In this document: in pieces, positions 12,302 through 24,927 of the stretch
How the letters are laid out: the number at the start of each line of letters is the position of its first letter
How positions within the stretch are numbered: position 1 is the stretch's first letter
Notes under the pieces: model-generated
Seen by the model: the letters and a program-made list of their open reading frames with translations, nothing else
Databases searched by the model: none
What the model was told of the DNA's origin: nothing
Translations under genes and position numbers: made by a program
Origin: Brachynemurus nebulosus
Taxonomy: Eukaryota > Arthropoda > Insecta > Neuroptera > Myrmeleontidae
Assembly (NCBI GenBank): GCA_035578155.1
Contig: JAPWDM010000008.1
Coordinates: forward strand, 754,001 to 818,000
DNA length: 64,000 nucleotides
Direction: 5' to 3'

Positions 12302-13584
12302 CTATTGAATCGGTGGCATTAGGCTAGTGTCAAATTCCACCAGTTCGAATTCATCATTCACCGCTTGTCCAATTTCTTGCGACATTAAAGCTGCGCGCCT
12401 ACTCAGTGGTGGTGGATGGGGCAGCGAAATTGATATCACCCCATTCAATGTACGTGTTCGTCCGTAGGTACACCTTTAATTCTGGATCCAGCCCATCGAT
12501 CGGTCCGGTATCTTGTTTCTTGATGATAATAACTCGGGCACGACCCTCGCTCAACGAGTTCATATGCGCCGCACGCAACTCCATTTTGCCCCAAACGCTG
12601 AGTAAAACCAAGGTTCTTCGTGAACCTTCGACAGATCTCGCAATTTGTTCGGGGATCCATTCCCCGGCCAACCAGTCGCGGTTGTGTATACACAGTTTAA
12701 ATGGATTCTCGCCTTGTTCCAAATTTGGAATCAATTCGTCCACCACAAAGTCTTCATCGGGGTGCGCGTAACTGACAAATGCATCGTATCTTTTCTCGTT
12801 GTCCAATTCCTCTTCCGTAACGAACCATAGACAACACTTGTGAGCGTAGAGCCAAACTTTAACCGCTTGTTCGTTACGATAGTACAGGGCAGCAAGGATA
12901 CCGAGGAGTGCGATGAAAGTGCTTAGGCAGGCGATAAGGGGAATAAGCACCTCTGGTGCGGGAGGACAAAAGTCGTTGGCAGTCATTTGTATTAAAGACA
13001 ATTTGCCGCACCGGATTTCAGCGACATTAGTAATGTTTGAAACCTCGTCTTTGATAAAGGACAACAAATCTAAACTGTCACAGTTACATTGCCAAGGATT
13101 GTCATGGAGCGTCATACGTTGTAAAGATCGTAAACTTCGTAGGAGTGCTACGTTAATTTGTTTAAAATTATTGGAATGCAGTTCAAGTACTTGAAGATTT
13201 CGTGGCAACCAATCGATTTCAGATAAATTATTGTTGTGAATGTACAATTCGGTGATGTTTCCGTACCCCGAATTGTTTCGAGCCAATTTTTCAAAGTCGA
13301 ATTTCGTCAAATTGTTGCCACTTAAATACAGTACAATTTTCTTCGATTTTGGTAATATCTCTGGCGGGGCATTTAAATATTGATGCGCACAGTTTACAAT
13401 AGTCGATTCATCGTGCGGGGCGGCTGAGACAAGAACAGTTTTTGGGACACCAATTCGAAAAATCGCAAATGAATTCACTAATGTCAAGGTCCATCACCCT
13501 CTTGGCCCAATACATTGTTGGTTCCGTACAAGTTAGATCACCGGGAATAATTTTCATCAAACCATCATAAAAGGTGTCGTAAAT
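12302..13584 (-). CDS. Toll-type receptor, terminal exon, with frame disruptions
   Basis: This is the 3' part of a single-pass innate-immunity and developmental receptor that binds a Spaetzle-type ligand outside and recruits MyD88-type adaptors through its TIR domain. In order: an LRR C-terminal cap and N-terminal cap (CDFSNWCPKNCSC), about three LRRs, a second cap (NPWQCNC), a membrane helix (about 12885-12960), the WLYAHKCCLWFVTEEELD linker, and a TIR domain. TIR box 1 is YDAFVSYAHPDEDF and box 2 is RDWLAGEWIPEQI. The layout matches Drosophila Toll rather than the longer Toll-6/7/8 type. The exon starts after a splice acceptor; a stop lies in frame just upstream. The frame breaks once within about 13402-13440 and again within 12403-12435. 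Box 3 (FW) is absent. A second frame continues LPHPPPLSRRAALMSQEIGQ and stops at 12302-12304. It may be a young pseudogene or an assembly error. Upstream ectodomain exons are not in the window. Confidence 0.85.
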
Positions 13585-13600
13585 CTAAAACAAGTAAAAT

Positions 13601-13603
<3 letters not shown>
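13585..13603 (-). other. 3' splice acceptor of the Toll exon
   Basis: On the minus strand the sequence reads TTACTTGTTTTAG then ATTTACGAC. It is a pyrimidine-rich tract ending in AG, with an in-frame stop at the junction that rules out read-through. The intron continues upward into (TA)n and transposon sequence. No donor was found. Confidence 0.7.

Positions 13604-13667
<64 letters not shown>
13604..13667. repeat. (TA)n microsatellite in the Toll intron
   Basis: A pure TA run, 17 bp from the acceptor. Confidence 0.9.
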
Positions 13668-13669
<2 letters not shown>

Positions 13670-13693
13670 GGTGAGTTGTGACGTCACGACCTA

Positions 13694-14614
13694 AATTAAA
13701 ACTGATGATAGGCCACAAAAAGTTGAACAAAAAACCTTAATACCACTTTTTGCTAGAACGTATAGTTTCGAAGAAAATAACTTTTTAAAAAATTTTGAAG
13801 ACCGCTGGTTGCCTTCCTTGTAATAATGTTACAATAATGCAGAACGCACCGTGCACGTATACAACATATTTTCTATCTCTTACTGGTTACACTGGTTCCA
13901 GTAGTATAGAGATAGGTACAGCAATCCCCCGAAGAACACGATTAATTGGTTCCGTGTTCTTTGAAACCGTGTAGTTTGAGACCATCAAAAGATAGGCATT
14001 TTTTATTACAAGTGTGAAAATGAAAAAATATAAAAAAAACATTCCGTTGAATTTGCAAGTTATGGGTATTCCAAACATATTGCGACTGTTAAAACTTACT
14101 TTTCGTTATCGAAAATTATCGATAACGGACTACTTATCATAAATTGGTTATAATTGTTTAATTTAAGCTCTATTAGTCCCTCTGATTTGGTTACCAATAG
14201 AATATTTTCGAAAAAATTAGTTTTCGATACTTTTCGTAGTTACGAAAAATATCGAAAACTAATTTTTTCGAAAATATGCTATTGGTAACTAAATCAATGG
14301 AGCTAACAGAGCCTAAAGAAACCAGTTATAATCAATCGATGATAAGTTACGTGGTATCGATAATTTTCGATAACGAAAAGTAGGTTTTGATAGTCTCTAT
14401 ATGTTCGGAATGCCCATAACTTGCTTCGCTTAAGCCTTCAAAAATTTTGTTATTTTTTCGCTACGACGCACCGTTTACGAGATATTTACGATCAAAAGTT
14501 TACGTAGACATGAACGTAAACTAAATTAATTTTTTCGAAAACTAAGCATCATAAAAAAAATGGTATTAAGATTTTTTGTTCAACTTTTTGTGGTCTATCA
14601 TCAGTTTTAAATTG
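13694..14614. mobile_element. Foldback element with nested insertion
   Basis: The outer arms are AAAACTGATGATAGGCCAC at the left and GTGGTCTATCATCAGTTTT at the right. The inner centre near 14239 is GATACTTTTCGTAGTTACG with inverted CGAAAATTATCGATAACG blocks around it. The left arm is about 160 bp longer because a second element end (13919 onward) sits in it. A close relative is at 31153-32233. Confidence 0.75.
13919..13990 (+). mobile_element. Left terminus of the CAGCAATCCCCCGAAGAAC TIR family
   Basis: It is preceded by TA and matches the left end of the 31153-32233 element almost exactly. No partner terminus was found nearby, so this copy is incomplete or rearranged into the foldback. Confidence 0.6.
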
Positions 14615-14649
14615 GGGCAGTATGTATATATATGTAGTATGTATATATA

Positions 14650-14789
14650 CAGGGTGTAAAACAAATAACTCTCGTCCTTTTGTGGGGTGACTCATAGCAC
14701 CCTGTAGACACTAAAACCGCAGGAATTTTTTCGGAAGTAACAGTCGCGTCACCCCTCAAAAGGATAAGAGTTATTTCCTTTACACCCTG
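14650..14789. mobile_element. Short TIR MITE, 140 bp
   Basis: The termini CAGGGTGTAAA and TTTACACCCTG are inverted. Inverted similarity continues through AATAACTCT and the GGGGTGAC word. TA flanks both sides within TA-rich sequence. There is no coding. Confidence 0.85.
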
Positions 14790-14812
14790 TATATAATATA
14801 TATACACCCATA

Positions 14813-14827
14813 CATATATATATAGGT

Positions 14828-14893
<66 letters not shown>

Positions 14894-14911
14894 ATATATA
14901 AAAAAATATAA

Positions 14912-14974
<63 letters not shown>
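14813..14974. repeat. Interrupted (TA)n microsatellite
   Basis: Three TA tracts separated by short A-rich interruptions. Confidence 0.9.
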
Positions 14975-14975
<1 letters not shown>

Positions 14976-15156
14976 TTTTATTTTTTTATGTGTTTACAAA
15001 ATTTTATTGAATTTTAGTCAATGAAATCGTTTTTTACCTTTGATATTAAGAAGGAATCTTTATGCATAATTTAGTCAGAGCCGTACTTAGAAAAATCTTC
15101 AAACATCCAGTAGTCAGTTAATTTACGATTTTCTCAAGGTCTAGTTTTAGTTTCTA

Positions 15157-15211
15157 CAGAGTGATATGAGTCACCCGTCAACTGGACGAGAGTTATTTAT
15201 GTTACACTCTG
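15157..15211. mobile_element. 55-bp minimal TIR derivative
   Basis: The ends CAGAGTG and CACTCTG are flanked by TA (15155-15156, 15212-15213). The inside keeps the GTCACCCGTCAACTGGACGA and GAGAGTTATTT words of the 140-bp MITE at 14650. It looks like an internally deleted copy. Confidence 0.6.
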
Positions 15212-15213
15212 TA

Positions 15214-16665
15214 TATACTAATAAATATTATTTATTGATGACCATTACTCCAAAATATCCTTAAAAATTATACTTCTAGTGTCATCAAACCCCAATTTAA
15301 AATATTATTTTAATTTCACGGTAGCATTTGAAACCTGTTTAATAAATTTTTGAAAAGTAATCAATTTTATATGAAATTAATGAAGCTTATGGCGGTGACC
15401 GGAGGCTATTGCTACAATGTACAATTAATTATTAATATTAATATTTGTTTATAATTACGTATGTGACCTGTAAACCACCCCTCCGCTTGCCTACCCCACC
15501 GTATTGGGTTCAAATTTAAAATAAATATTGGTTTATTTTTAGTATTTTTATTTACACAATATATAATAACTAAATAACCAGTGGCTGTTTGCATTTTTTA
15601 CGGTCAATTTACGTTTTAATAATTTAAAAGACTGTAATAAGGTCTAAAAAAAAACATTGTACAAAAAATTGCTTTGTTACATTATTAGCTAATAATAAAA
15701 TTATAAATTTTTAAAATATTTCAAAAAAAAAAAATATTGTTTTATATAAAAGTTTAAACGCTGTGATGTATACTACAATTATGTTAAAATTATTTTGGCG
15801 TCATTAAAATAACGTAATTCTGTTTTATAAGTTTGGCATAGAGCCGTCGAAACATTTCAAATTAGTACCAGAATCAGATAACCAAAATTGTCAGTTTACC
15901 ATAATTTTAAAAATTACCATAGATTTGTTGAATTTTAATAATCGCACAAGGACAGAAATTAATTGATGTTGATAGGTAATAATAATGAAAGTAAAGTGAA
16001 GTTATTTTTATCTAATTTTTAATGAATAGAAATATTAATTTGATCGTATTAAAAATGGTTTTAGAATTTTAAAGTGTATTTTTATTGTTACTATTAATGA
16101 AAAATTTCATTAACAATAAAATTTCTCAGTAGTGACATTCTACTGTACGTTTAATACTTATATCTACGACTAGATACCGAAAAAATATGCCATCAAGAAT
16201 ATTGTGGGTAAATCAAATAATTTGAACAATATCAAATATTTCAGCTTACAACAAATTTCATTACAGCTAAACCATTAGCGTTTTCATTACCCTTTTGAGT
16301 AGCTAAACCCCCCCTCCCCCTTGTAAGGATTCCTGAGTTTTTTTTTTGGCATGCCTCTGAGAATACTAGATTGGTTCCGTTATGTCAGTTCTTATTCTTC
16401 CAATATAATAATGATTTATTTCTGAAGTTTTTTTTTTTTTTTTTTTAATTATCGCCTTAATTCTGGTGGAAGCATTATCGATTGCACTGAATGAAGAATG
16501 AGACGGGATTAGGTATGAAGATTAATAATGCAGTTTACATTATTTTACATTATGCTATAAATTATATCAACTCTAATTGGTTGTGACGTTAAATATATAG
16601 ACAGATTACAATACAATATGCAATTTACAGGATGGTACAAAAATATATGTTCCAGTATCAGATTG
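15214..16665. other. Non-coding stretch, nothing recognised
   Basis: AT-rich with a long T run near 16429-16446. No gene, no clear repeat and no inverted termini. Confidence 0.4.
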
Positions 16666-16667
16666 TA

Positions 16668-18433
16668 CACGGTTAAAAATATAGGATTAATAAGTAATCT
16701 AACAGAGGTTACATATATGGCAACACCAAAATTTTATTAAAATCTAATCGGTTGTTTATATTAAAAAATTCATTGTAATATAACTGATATTAAAAAAAAT
16801 TGAACTTGGATTAGAGTCACCAAACCAAATTTTATTCCAGTTGTATTGCAAACTAATACTATGAATATTACGATTCTAAATTCAACAGGTATTAAAAATA
16901 AGTAACGGTGGATTATATTTTAAACCAGATATGTATTAAAAGATAGGTTTCTTTGGTTTGAAATTTCAATATTGTCTGTATTAAAATCTAATATTTTAAT
17001 TACTAAATATTGTAATGAAGGTTATATTGAAACGCAGTAGCATTTTTTGTATTAGTAACATTTTATTGATTTTTTTCACAATAAACAAAATAAACGTGAA
17101 TTTCTAAAAAAGAAAATTAGATCTTCCGGGCTTAGTTCATGGTCGTATTTCTTCCTGAACGTTTTCAGTAGATTCTTCTGATTTTTTACTTTTTCTTAAA
17201 CTATAATTTTTCATAATAGTAGAATATATCCTGTAAATAAAGAGAAAAATAAGTGGAATTATTGTCAGTTAAATGTCAGTTGCAAAGGCTTACCACATGA
17301 TTGATAATTAAGTGCTTAAATTCTACGCTGACTGCTACATTACATCGCCGAAGTTGTCCGGGTAAATATTTGAATTTTGATATAAATAAAAATCAGAACA
17401 CTTCGCTCTTGTCTGGTAGATCTTGAGTTCGAAACCAAACGGAGAAGATACGTCATCTATCAATAATCATTCCAATATCAAAATCAATTATGTATGATCC
17501 CAAACGATGCATACAACCATAGTAGTTGCGTAGATACCTAAACAATAGATAAAAAAAAATAAGAATATTTTTTCATATCGTTCAATATTTAAGATCGATA
17601 TTACGAGTTAAAAAATAATTTGAACTTTCATAATGATAAACTATATCGACTATTATTTCAGGAATCTATGTCGGTTGTACCAAAATTTCAATAAAAAGAA
17701 AATATTTTGCCGATGAACGGTAATTTATTTAACAACGGAAATGACTTTATATAAACGTTAACAATTGGAATTACATTTTTAAATATTCAAGTATTTTTAT
17801 ATTTAAATGTTTTAAGCTCGACCGAAGTTACGAAAATAAACAAAATAGTTGAAGAAAAAAGCAACGAATTGTGTGTGTAGTTGTTTATTTGTTAGTGGTG
17901 ACGTATTTATATATATATTGATATGTGGGAAACGTTCCTTGATGTTAACTAAGTCAATTAACCAACCAAAAAGTACAGAGAAAACAATATATAAATTAAA
18001 TAGGTTGGAGTGAGGACATAGTAACCAAACCGAGGTACCTTGAGAAGACCTATAAGTCGCCGACAACGGGCAGCAGTCTGCACAGCGAGCCACTATCACA
18101 ACAACATGTGACTGTTTTTAGATTTGACTGATTCAATCCAAATGGTTTAAAATTAAGGCCAAAAAGAGACCGAAACCACAAAATGTATATACCGTGTATT
18201 GCTTTTTAATATTTTTTTTGGTTTTGTTCTTCTGATTTAAATAATTTTGTATTATATTTTAATAAAAAATGGTTTAAATTATAGGAAATAATATAAATAG
18301 ATTAAATTTGAATACCAAAAAATATTGGAAATATTTTAATATAAGGGCAGGATTTAATTTTAGTATTTTAATATTTAGTTTTTTCAGTAAGTTAAGGTTG
18401 GATTAAAAAATTAGTCCAAGATTTTTAACCGTG
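16668..18433. mobile_element. TIR element of about 1.77 kb, TA-flanked
   Basis: The left terminus CACGGTTAAAAATATAGGAT is matched inverted by the right terminus TAGTCCAAGATTTTTAACCGTG. TA lies outside both (16666-16667, 18434-18435). Many TTTTAATAC and GGATTAAAA-like words repeat inside. A 95-codon minus-strand open frame (17812-18099) has no recognisable domain; I cannot say it is expressed. The long-spaced pairing rests on short termini and could be coincidence. Confidence 0.5.
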
Positions 18434-18867
18434 TAACTAGTTAGTGAATATCAGAAAGTATTACATACATGAAGACATAGTTGTGAAAATTGTTTATGAA
18501 ATTTTTTTAATTTTGTAGGATTTATATTCTTTCACACGACTGTAGCTCCTAATGTATTAACATAATTGATACATAAACACCTCAGTGAAGATAAGCATCT
18601 ATGTATTCATATAACTATTATAATAATATAAGTATGAATATAAAAAATAATGTTATACTCCCCCCACCAGTCCCCTACTTACTACAGCACTGAATAATGT
18701 GTGTAACCTACCGGAACTTGAAACAACTAAGCTGCAATTATTTTATAATCATTAAAACACACTTTGTTGTGTGCGAGCCAGATTCGTTCTCAGCTGATTC
18801 TTTTTGTGGTATTAAATTCCAACCGCTCTAAATCGTACAGATTTCAACTTTTGCTTCCGAGAGACCG

Positions 18868-19563
18868 AGACTACTAAAGTAACGGAAGCGTTGTGACCAT
18901 ACTTTTGAAAAATAAAAATTTTTTACGCACATTTTACGTTTTAGAGCTTCCTGACAAATTTTGGTTTGGTGTCTCTCTGTCCGTCTGTCTGTGTGTCGCC
19001 ATAATTTGCACCAAGTGGCATAACTTCTGAACTATTCGATTGTTTTTAATGAAATTTTCATAAATTATGCAGTTTGGTCCCTAGAAGGCCCCCTATGAAT
19101 TTAATCGAAATCGGAGTAACGGTAGCCACGCCGCTATGCTACCATGTCATTCCATTAATATACTAAATTGCACCAAGTGGTATAATTTTTAAACTATGCA
19201 ATTCTTTTTTCGTGAAATTGTCAGAAATTATGCGGTCTGATTCCTAGATGGTCCCCGACAAATTTCATTGCATTCGGAGTAATAGTATCCACGGCGCTAT
19301 CATGAAATCCCATTAAATGTCAATATCTTATTTACTGCTAGTCCCACTCCGCTCAAATCTTTGAAGTATTTTGGGGGTTAGTTTCTAAAATATTTTTGCT
19401 ATTATTTTATAATTTAGCCGTTAAATATTTTGAGTTACAAGAATTTTTTATGAACTTTAAGGCGAAAATATAATTTCATGGAATATATATTTGGTAGAAT
19501 ATTGTTTTAAAGTCTTTTATGAGTAGGAGGAAGCTGTGTGCCACACCCCATTGGCAGCGTATT
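18868..19563 (+). repeat. Dispersed repeat with two internal 163-bp units
   Basis: Direct copy of 24440-24925, sharing TTACGCACATTTTACG, the CACCAAGTGG unit and the closing GCTGTGTGCCACACCCCATT. The unit starting CACCAAGTGG occurs twice here (19008, 19171) but once in the other copy. It contains TGTCCGTCTGTCTG, a word common in insect repeats. I do not recognise the family. Confidence 0.7.
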
Positions 19564-21387
19564 GTCATTAAAGGGTTAAATTAATGAACCCGCCAGTGAC
19601 ATTTTCTTTTTTACAAAATATTCGACACTAATCTAAAAGTCGGAATTAAACCAACCGTTAAACAAATTGAAACTTGCAAAAAGGAAAGTAACCCCTTTGT
19701 TGAGTTTAACTATGAATGACAACTTTCTGTCCCCTTGTCTCAAAAGTTGCCTTACTTAAATGCAACATAAAATGTTTTTGTTTTCAAGCCTCTTATCCCG
19801 TGTAATAAAAATAGGGTTGTCGGGGACGAAAGAGGGATGAAGATTACCATTATTATTACAAATATACAAGGTACTGTACGCACCCTTATTTGATGAAATA
19901 TTTAAATGAGGTGGTGCCAATCCCTTTTTTTTTGTGTTATATGTAAAGAACAAAGTCATTTTAAGTGTTCAAAAATTGGGGAATGGTTTGCGATTCACCT
20001 GTTTTTAAAATGGTCTTTTATTGTAAACGATTAAAAATTTTTTTCCCTGATATTTAATTTGTAATAAATAGGGTTCTAATACAATAGATTGGAATATTTA
20101 ATAAGTTCCCAGGCAAGTAGGGTCAGTTCTCGCATGGGTCCTTGGTTCTTTAACACACCTAATTTTGATGAAAATGAAAATAACAATTTCGAAAACCTAT
20201 TGATTTGCGTCCTTAGAAATGTTTCTGTTCATATTTCATAGAATACTATTTCTAAAGAAACCAATTTATTCAAATAACTATAGTGTTTCCATAATACAGT
20301 GTTATTAACCTTTTAATGACCCTTTTGTAATTAAATTTTTACTTGATCCTATACATTACATGCCTACAGACCAAGGTTATGTGATCCTGAAAAACTCGAT
20401 GTTGGTTTTTTAGCGAAAATATACGTTTTAAAGTCCCTTAGGTCCACGTTCTGTTTTGAGAACAATTTTGACTTCTAACTATAAAACGACGTAAGCGATT
20501 TCGATGAAATTTGGCATGGGGATAAAGTTTACCAAGATACACAATCTGATGAGGTCAATACACCCAAAAGTTGGACAGATCGGCCATTTACAGAAAAAAC
20601 GGCTCTAACAAATTTGATTAAATTTTAACCACATCAAATAAAACACATTCGTGACCTAACCAAAACATTCTATACGTCTGGGAAATATATCTGGGCATCG
20701 AAAAATGGTTTGATCATGCCGAAGGCCAGAAATGTAAGCCTGCGTCTCCGGTGGCAAGACATATCTTCAAAGAATCGACCAGCAAGAATCGTTGTTGTGT
20801 GCAATTACCCCTACACTAACACACTGATAATAATAATACATTCCAATTTCTTTATAAGTCCGCTTACGGGCTTGTAGGAGAATATAATTATTCTAAGAAT
20901 TCCTGTACCCCCACTTGTGCTTGGTAGTCGACTGCCGTAACTCACACTTCCCCTACTTTTCAAGCGTGTGAGTGTATACTTATTTATAATCAAATTGCCC
21001 GGATGTTTAGTATAGTATTACCATTCGTTAGAAGCGGCACCAAATCTACCTATATTTTTAATAAATACATTTACTAATATTTTCTAAATGCGTTTTCTAG
21101 TTTGTGAGTTTAAACGATACTGTCAACACATATTTTCTTTAAATTTTTTTTTTTAAAATCTTTTGTAGAAATTGTAAATAATATTGTTAGTCAAACAAAG
21201 TTTGTAATATCATCCGCGCAATGAACGAACAAAACTTGTTTTGGTCAATTACACATGTATTATGTAAACACGGACCTATAAAAAAAATTATTTTAGTGAA
21301 TAAAAAGATTCTGACAGGATGATTTATGAGTTGCACTAATCGTACGCTTTACCCTAGGTCACTCATTAACAGACTTGGGAATACAGT
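19564..21387. other. Non-coding stretch
   Basis: No gene. 20400-20600 has the GATTTCGATGAAATTTGGCA type of phrase that recurs in insect repeats and resembles 32870-32920. The rest is unassigned. Confidence 0.4.
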
Positions 21388-22036
21388 GGTCCCTAACAGA
21401 ATCGCCATATAAAATATTTTGGATTGGGGGGCTATAAATTTTAGTACAAAGCTGAGAATTTTCCTCTGGATTTGAAGATTAGACTAAGGAAGCTTTTGAG
21501 AACAAATCAGTAAAAATCAAAAATTACCCATTTTTCATAATTTAATATATAATTTTAATTTTAAAAATAATTTAAAAAAATTAATGTTGAATAAATAAGT
21601 GGTCGACTGTAATAGAAATTAATTTAGACGAATTCAAAACATTTAAACAATATCTCTGTGGTCCTTTATGATTATTTAAATAATATCTATATCTCACCTT
21701 CTTTATATCTGCTTTAATGTAAACAAAATTGATTGTATTAGTAGATTGTATCACTCTAGTAGGTCGCTCACAAGATTGAACATGGTTTTGTTTTTGCATT
21801 AGAAAAATATAAGATATGTATGTTGTACATATAACAAGCAAAATGATTCATAATATTGGCAATTAAAAAACACAAACAGACACAAAACAACATTAACGAT
21901 GTGGTATTAGTAGTAGAACGTCGTAAAACTGATTTTTAAAAAGATTGATAATATTTTTACGTTTTATGACAGCCCTCCAGTTCTATTCGTAGCCCCCCAG
22001 TACAAAATATTTTATATGGCGACTCTGTTAGGGACC
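21388..22036. mobile_element. TIR element, 649 bp
   Basis: The 33-bp termini beginning GGTCCCTAACAGARTCGCCA are inverted with one mismatch. The next blocks GGGGGGCTA and TAGCCCCCC also pair. No clear target duplication or transposase was seen. Confidence 0.8.
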
Positions 22037-22967
22037 TTTTCTTCCCATCTCTGCTCATTAAACATCAATAGCAATGTTCCGGTCCACAGAGCACCGGTCT
22101 TATAACGAGAGACTTGAATGAATTTTTGTCGGTCATGGAGGGGGAATGTTTAAAATAGAAATATAAATCGGCGGACTTATAACGAAAGTCTACTGTAATT
22201 TATAAATCATCTTCGAACTGCTTTTTTTTATTATCGATTTTATTCGACTTATACGATATATACGAAAAAAAATGTCCATTTTATTATTTATAATTATTGT
22301 ATTAAAGCCCACGCAGAGTACGGAAGTTTGTATGTCCAGTTGTCAAGATTCGCTTGGCTCATACCTACTTACTTATTCCATGCTTAAAACATTTATCAAT
22401 TCGTGATGCACCACTCTGATATAATATGTAGAAAATGTGGCCCACAAACAGAATTAAACAATAATGAAACAAATGATGAAAGAGAAACAAAACACACACA
22501 CAAAAAACAAAAAGAAAAAAACAAATGAAGTCGATAAACATTTGAACGAACGTACCTAACAAGTCTGTCTTTTTGTCCGTCTGTCGTCTCATCTATTATT
22601 AAAAATAAACAAAACAAAGGAAGAATGAACGAACGATTAGCCTACATTCTATTGTTTTCAAAACCATCAATTATTTCAAAAGGATAAAAAGGAGGTAATA
22701 TTGAATTCTTTTGAAGTTTTCTGCAATCGCTAGGTTTGTTCGTTTTTAACGTTGTTTTATAGGAACATGAATTTGATATAGTTTGACATTTTTCTTTTTT
22801 TTTGAGAAAGTCATTTTGATTTTTTAAACAAGTTTGATAAAGTGCCAGTCTGACTTGCACACTGAGGGTTCCTTATTGAAAACCAACACAGTTGGTAAAA
22901 AGTTCTTCTTGATAGAAAAACTTATGCAAACATGGTGGTCATTACTTCTGAAATATGAGCTCTGATA
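22037..22967. other. Non-coding stretch
   Basis: Unassigned sequence. The words CTTATAACGAGAGACTT and CTTATAACGAAAGTCTA near 22090-22190 suggest a small decayed repeat. No gene. Confidence 0.4.
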
Positions 22968-23305
22968 TAGTAGAGCAATTCCATGTATACCTAAGTCGAT
23001 CACCCACAAATGGCATGTTCGCCAAATTTAATTTCCCTTTGTATATAATAAGTTTAAGATGTGTTGAGCCATTAACTCGAATATTATTGAATTATCTTTT
23101 ATTTTGTCGGAGTTAAAATTATTCAAATTTGCGTTCAAGGTCACAAAATGGGGATTCTCCAAAATATTTTATCAATTTTTTCAGAGTCTAAGAATAATTG
23201 AAAATTACATGTGCCATTGAATGTACTTTACATACACTTTTAATTAGATCGATTTCCGTCCCAATATATGCACGTGTATTGAAGTAATCGCAACTTTTAT
23301 TTTTT
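22968..23305 (+). repeat. Dispersed repeat, inverted partner of 26731-27066
   Basis: About 330 bp matches 26731-27066 in inverse orientation. Shared blocks include GGCATGTTCGCCAAATTTAA and AATGGGGATTCTCC. The two copies lie 3.4 kb apart. Confidence 0.75.
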
Positions 23306-23599
23306 TCCTTAATCTCTTATACTGAAAATACCTTATCTTCCCTTATCCCTTATCCCTAGGATATTCCTCCCTTGGATATGTTGTAGATAATTGACCGAAA
23401 CATTATTTACAACCGGTTTGGAAAATTTTTATTGCTTTTCCGCCCCCCAGCACCGCCTTAAAGGTTGCGTCGGATCCAAAATTTGCCCAAAATTTGACCC
23501 CACTTTGATAGTATTGTTGTGCATCGGAATGAGCCCCATTTATCAAATTTGAGCTCTTAACTTCCATAGGGGGGCCCTACACATATTAAAAGGTAGCGG

Positions 23600-23660
<61 letters not shown>

Positions 23661-24439
23661 ATATGAGTTTTTCAGGAGTTGCCATTCGATTTATTCCTAA
23701 AATATGCATCTAATCGAAAAAAAGTTTATACAAAAAATATTCAAAATAGAGGGGGCCATTCACGAAAAATTATTCCAGACTTCTAGGACTCACGGTTTTT
23801 TTGGAATAGAAAAAAATTTTTTTTTTCAAATGGGAACATATGTTGAGATGTTTTTTAAAAATTAGTTTATTACTTCAAACTACCAATTATGCTAAAATTT
23901 TCATTATTTTATTTCAAATTTTTGAGAAATTGCATTTTTAAGTTTTAATTTTCAAAAACCGTGGTAAGGTTTGTCTAACCGAACGCAAAACATACGATTT
24001 ATTTTGAATTTATACTAAAAAAAATAGGAAATAAATTGTAATGGTATATTCACATTAGCGTCTTACAGTAACAGAAAATTTATTAATTAAATACATTAAT
24101 TACCAAAATAATTTGTAGCTTTTCCTCAAATATTCAACTTAATATTTAATAAACAGGCCATCACATTACAACTGTGATGGTAATATTTAATTTTACACCA
24201 TATTAAAGAAGTCAAAATTTCTTACGTGTGAAATTGGCAGTACTAGATTCATAGATTAGGCAATATGCATGTAGAGATGTACAAACAGCTGTCATATTTG
24301 TCAAACTTAAATTTTTAAACTCTTTTAAAAAACGAAAGTAAAAAAATTATCCAAAAAAATATTTTTAATATAAAAATTTTCAGGATTGCGGTATGTATTT
24401 ATGCCGTGTGTAATCAAATTGCCTAATTGTTTTATTGCT
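23306..24439. other. Non-coding stretch with one transposon terminus
   Basis: Contains a (TA)n run at 23614-23658. It is followed by ATATGAGTTTTTCAGGAGTT, a diverged terminus of the 11201-11988 family. Otherwise nothing is recognised. Confidence 0.45.
23614..23658. repeat. (TA)n microsatellite
   Basis: A TA run directly after an A14 run. Confidence 0.9.
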
Positions 24440-24925
24440 TTTGAGACTACTAAAGCAGCGAAGCCGTTGTGATCAGTTTTGAAAAATAAAAATTTTTCCC
24501 CTCCAAAATAAAATTTTTTACGCACATTTTACGCTTTAGAGCTTCTGAATAATTTTGGTTTGGTGTCTGTCCGTCTGTGTGTCACCAGTTTGCACCAGCC
24601 ACCAGATGACATAACTTCTGAACTATTCAATTCATTTTTATGAAATTATCAGAAATTATGCGGTCTGTTTCCTAGATGGTCCCCTACAAATTTCATTGCA
24701 TTCGGAGTAATAGTATCCACGGCACTACCATGAAATCCTATTAAATGTCAATGTCTTATTTACTGTTAATCCCATTTCGCTCAATTTTTTATGAATCGTT
24801 TTGTTCATTTATTTTTATTAATTTATGTACCTATATTAAATTACGCAAAGATATATTGGGCCGATAAATTACCAAGGTGCTTTTACGAGTACGAGAAAGC
24901 TGTGTGCCACACCCCATTGGCAGCG
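24440..24925 (+). repeat. Second copy of the 18868-19563 repeat
   Basis: Same order of blocks with one 163-bp unit instead of two. Its closing GCCACACCCCATTGGCAGCG is interrupted by the MITE at 24928. Confidence 0.7.
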
Positions 24926-24927
24926 TA

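Noticed and set aside
12406..12771. 121-codon plus-strand frame and other frames over the Toll exon
   Set aside because: Antisense or shifted shadows of the Toll TIR coding sequence.
13485..13487. TTG as a start codon for a 362-codon protein
   Set aside because: The reading frame is only the part of a Toll exon after a frame disruption. Upstream coding continues in another frame to a splice acceptor, so no start lies here.
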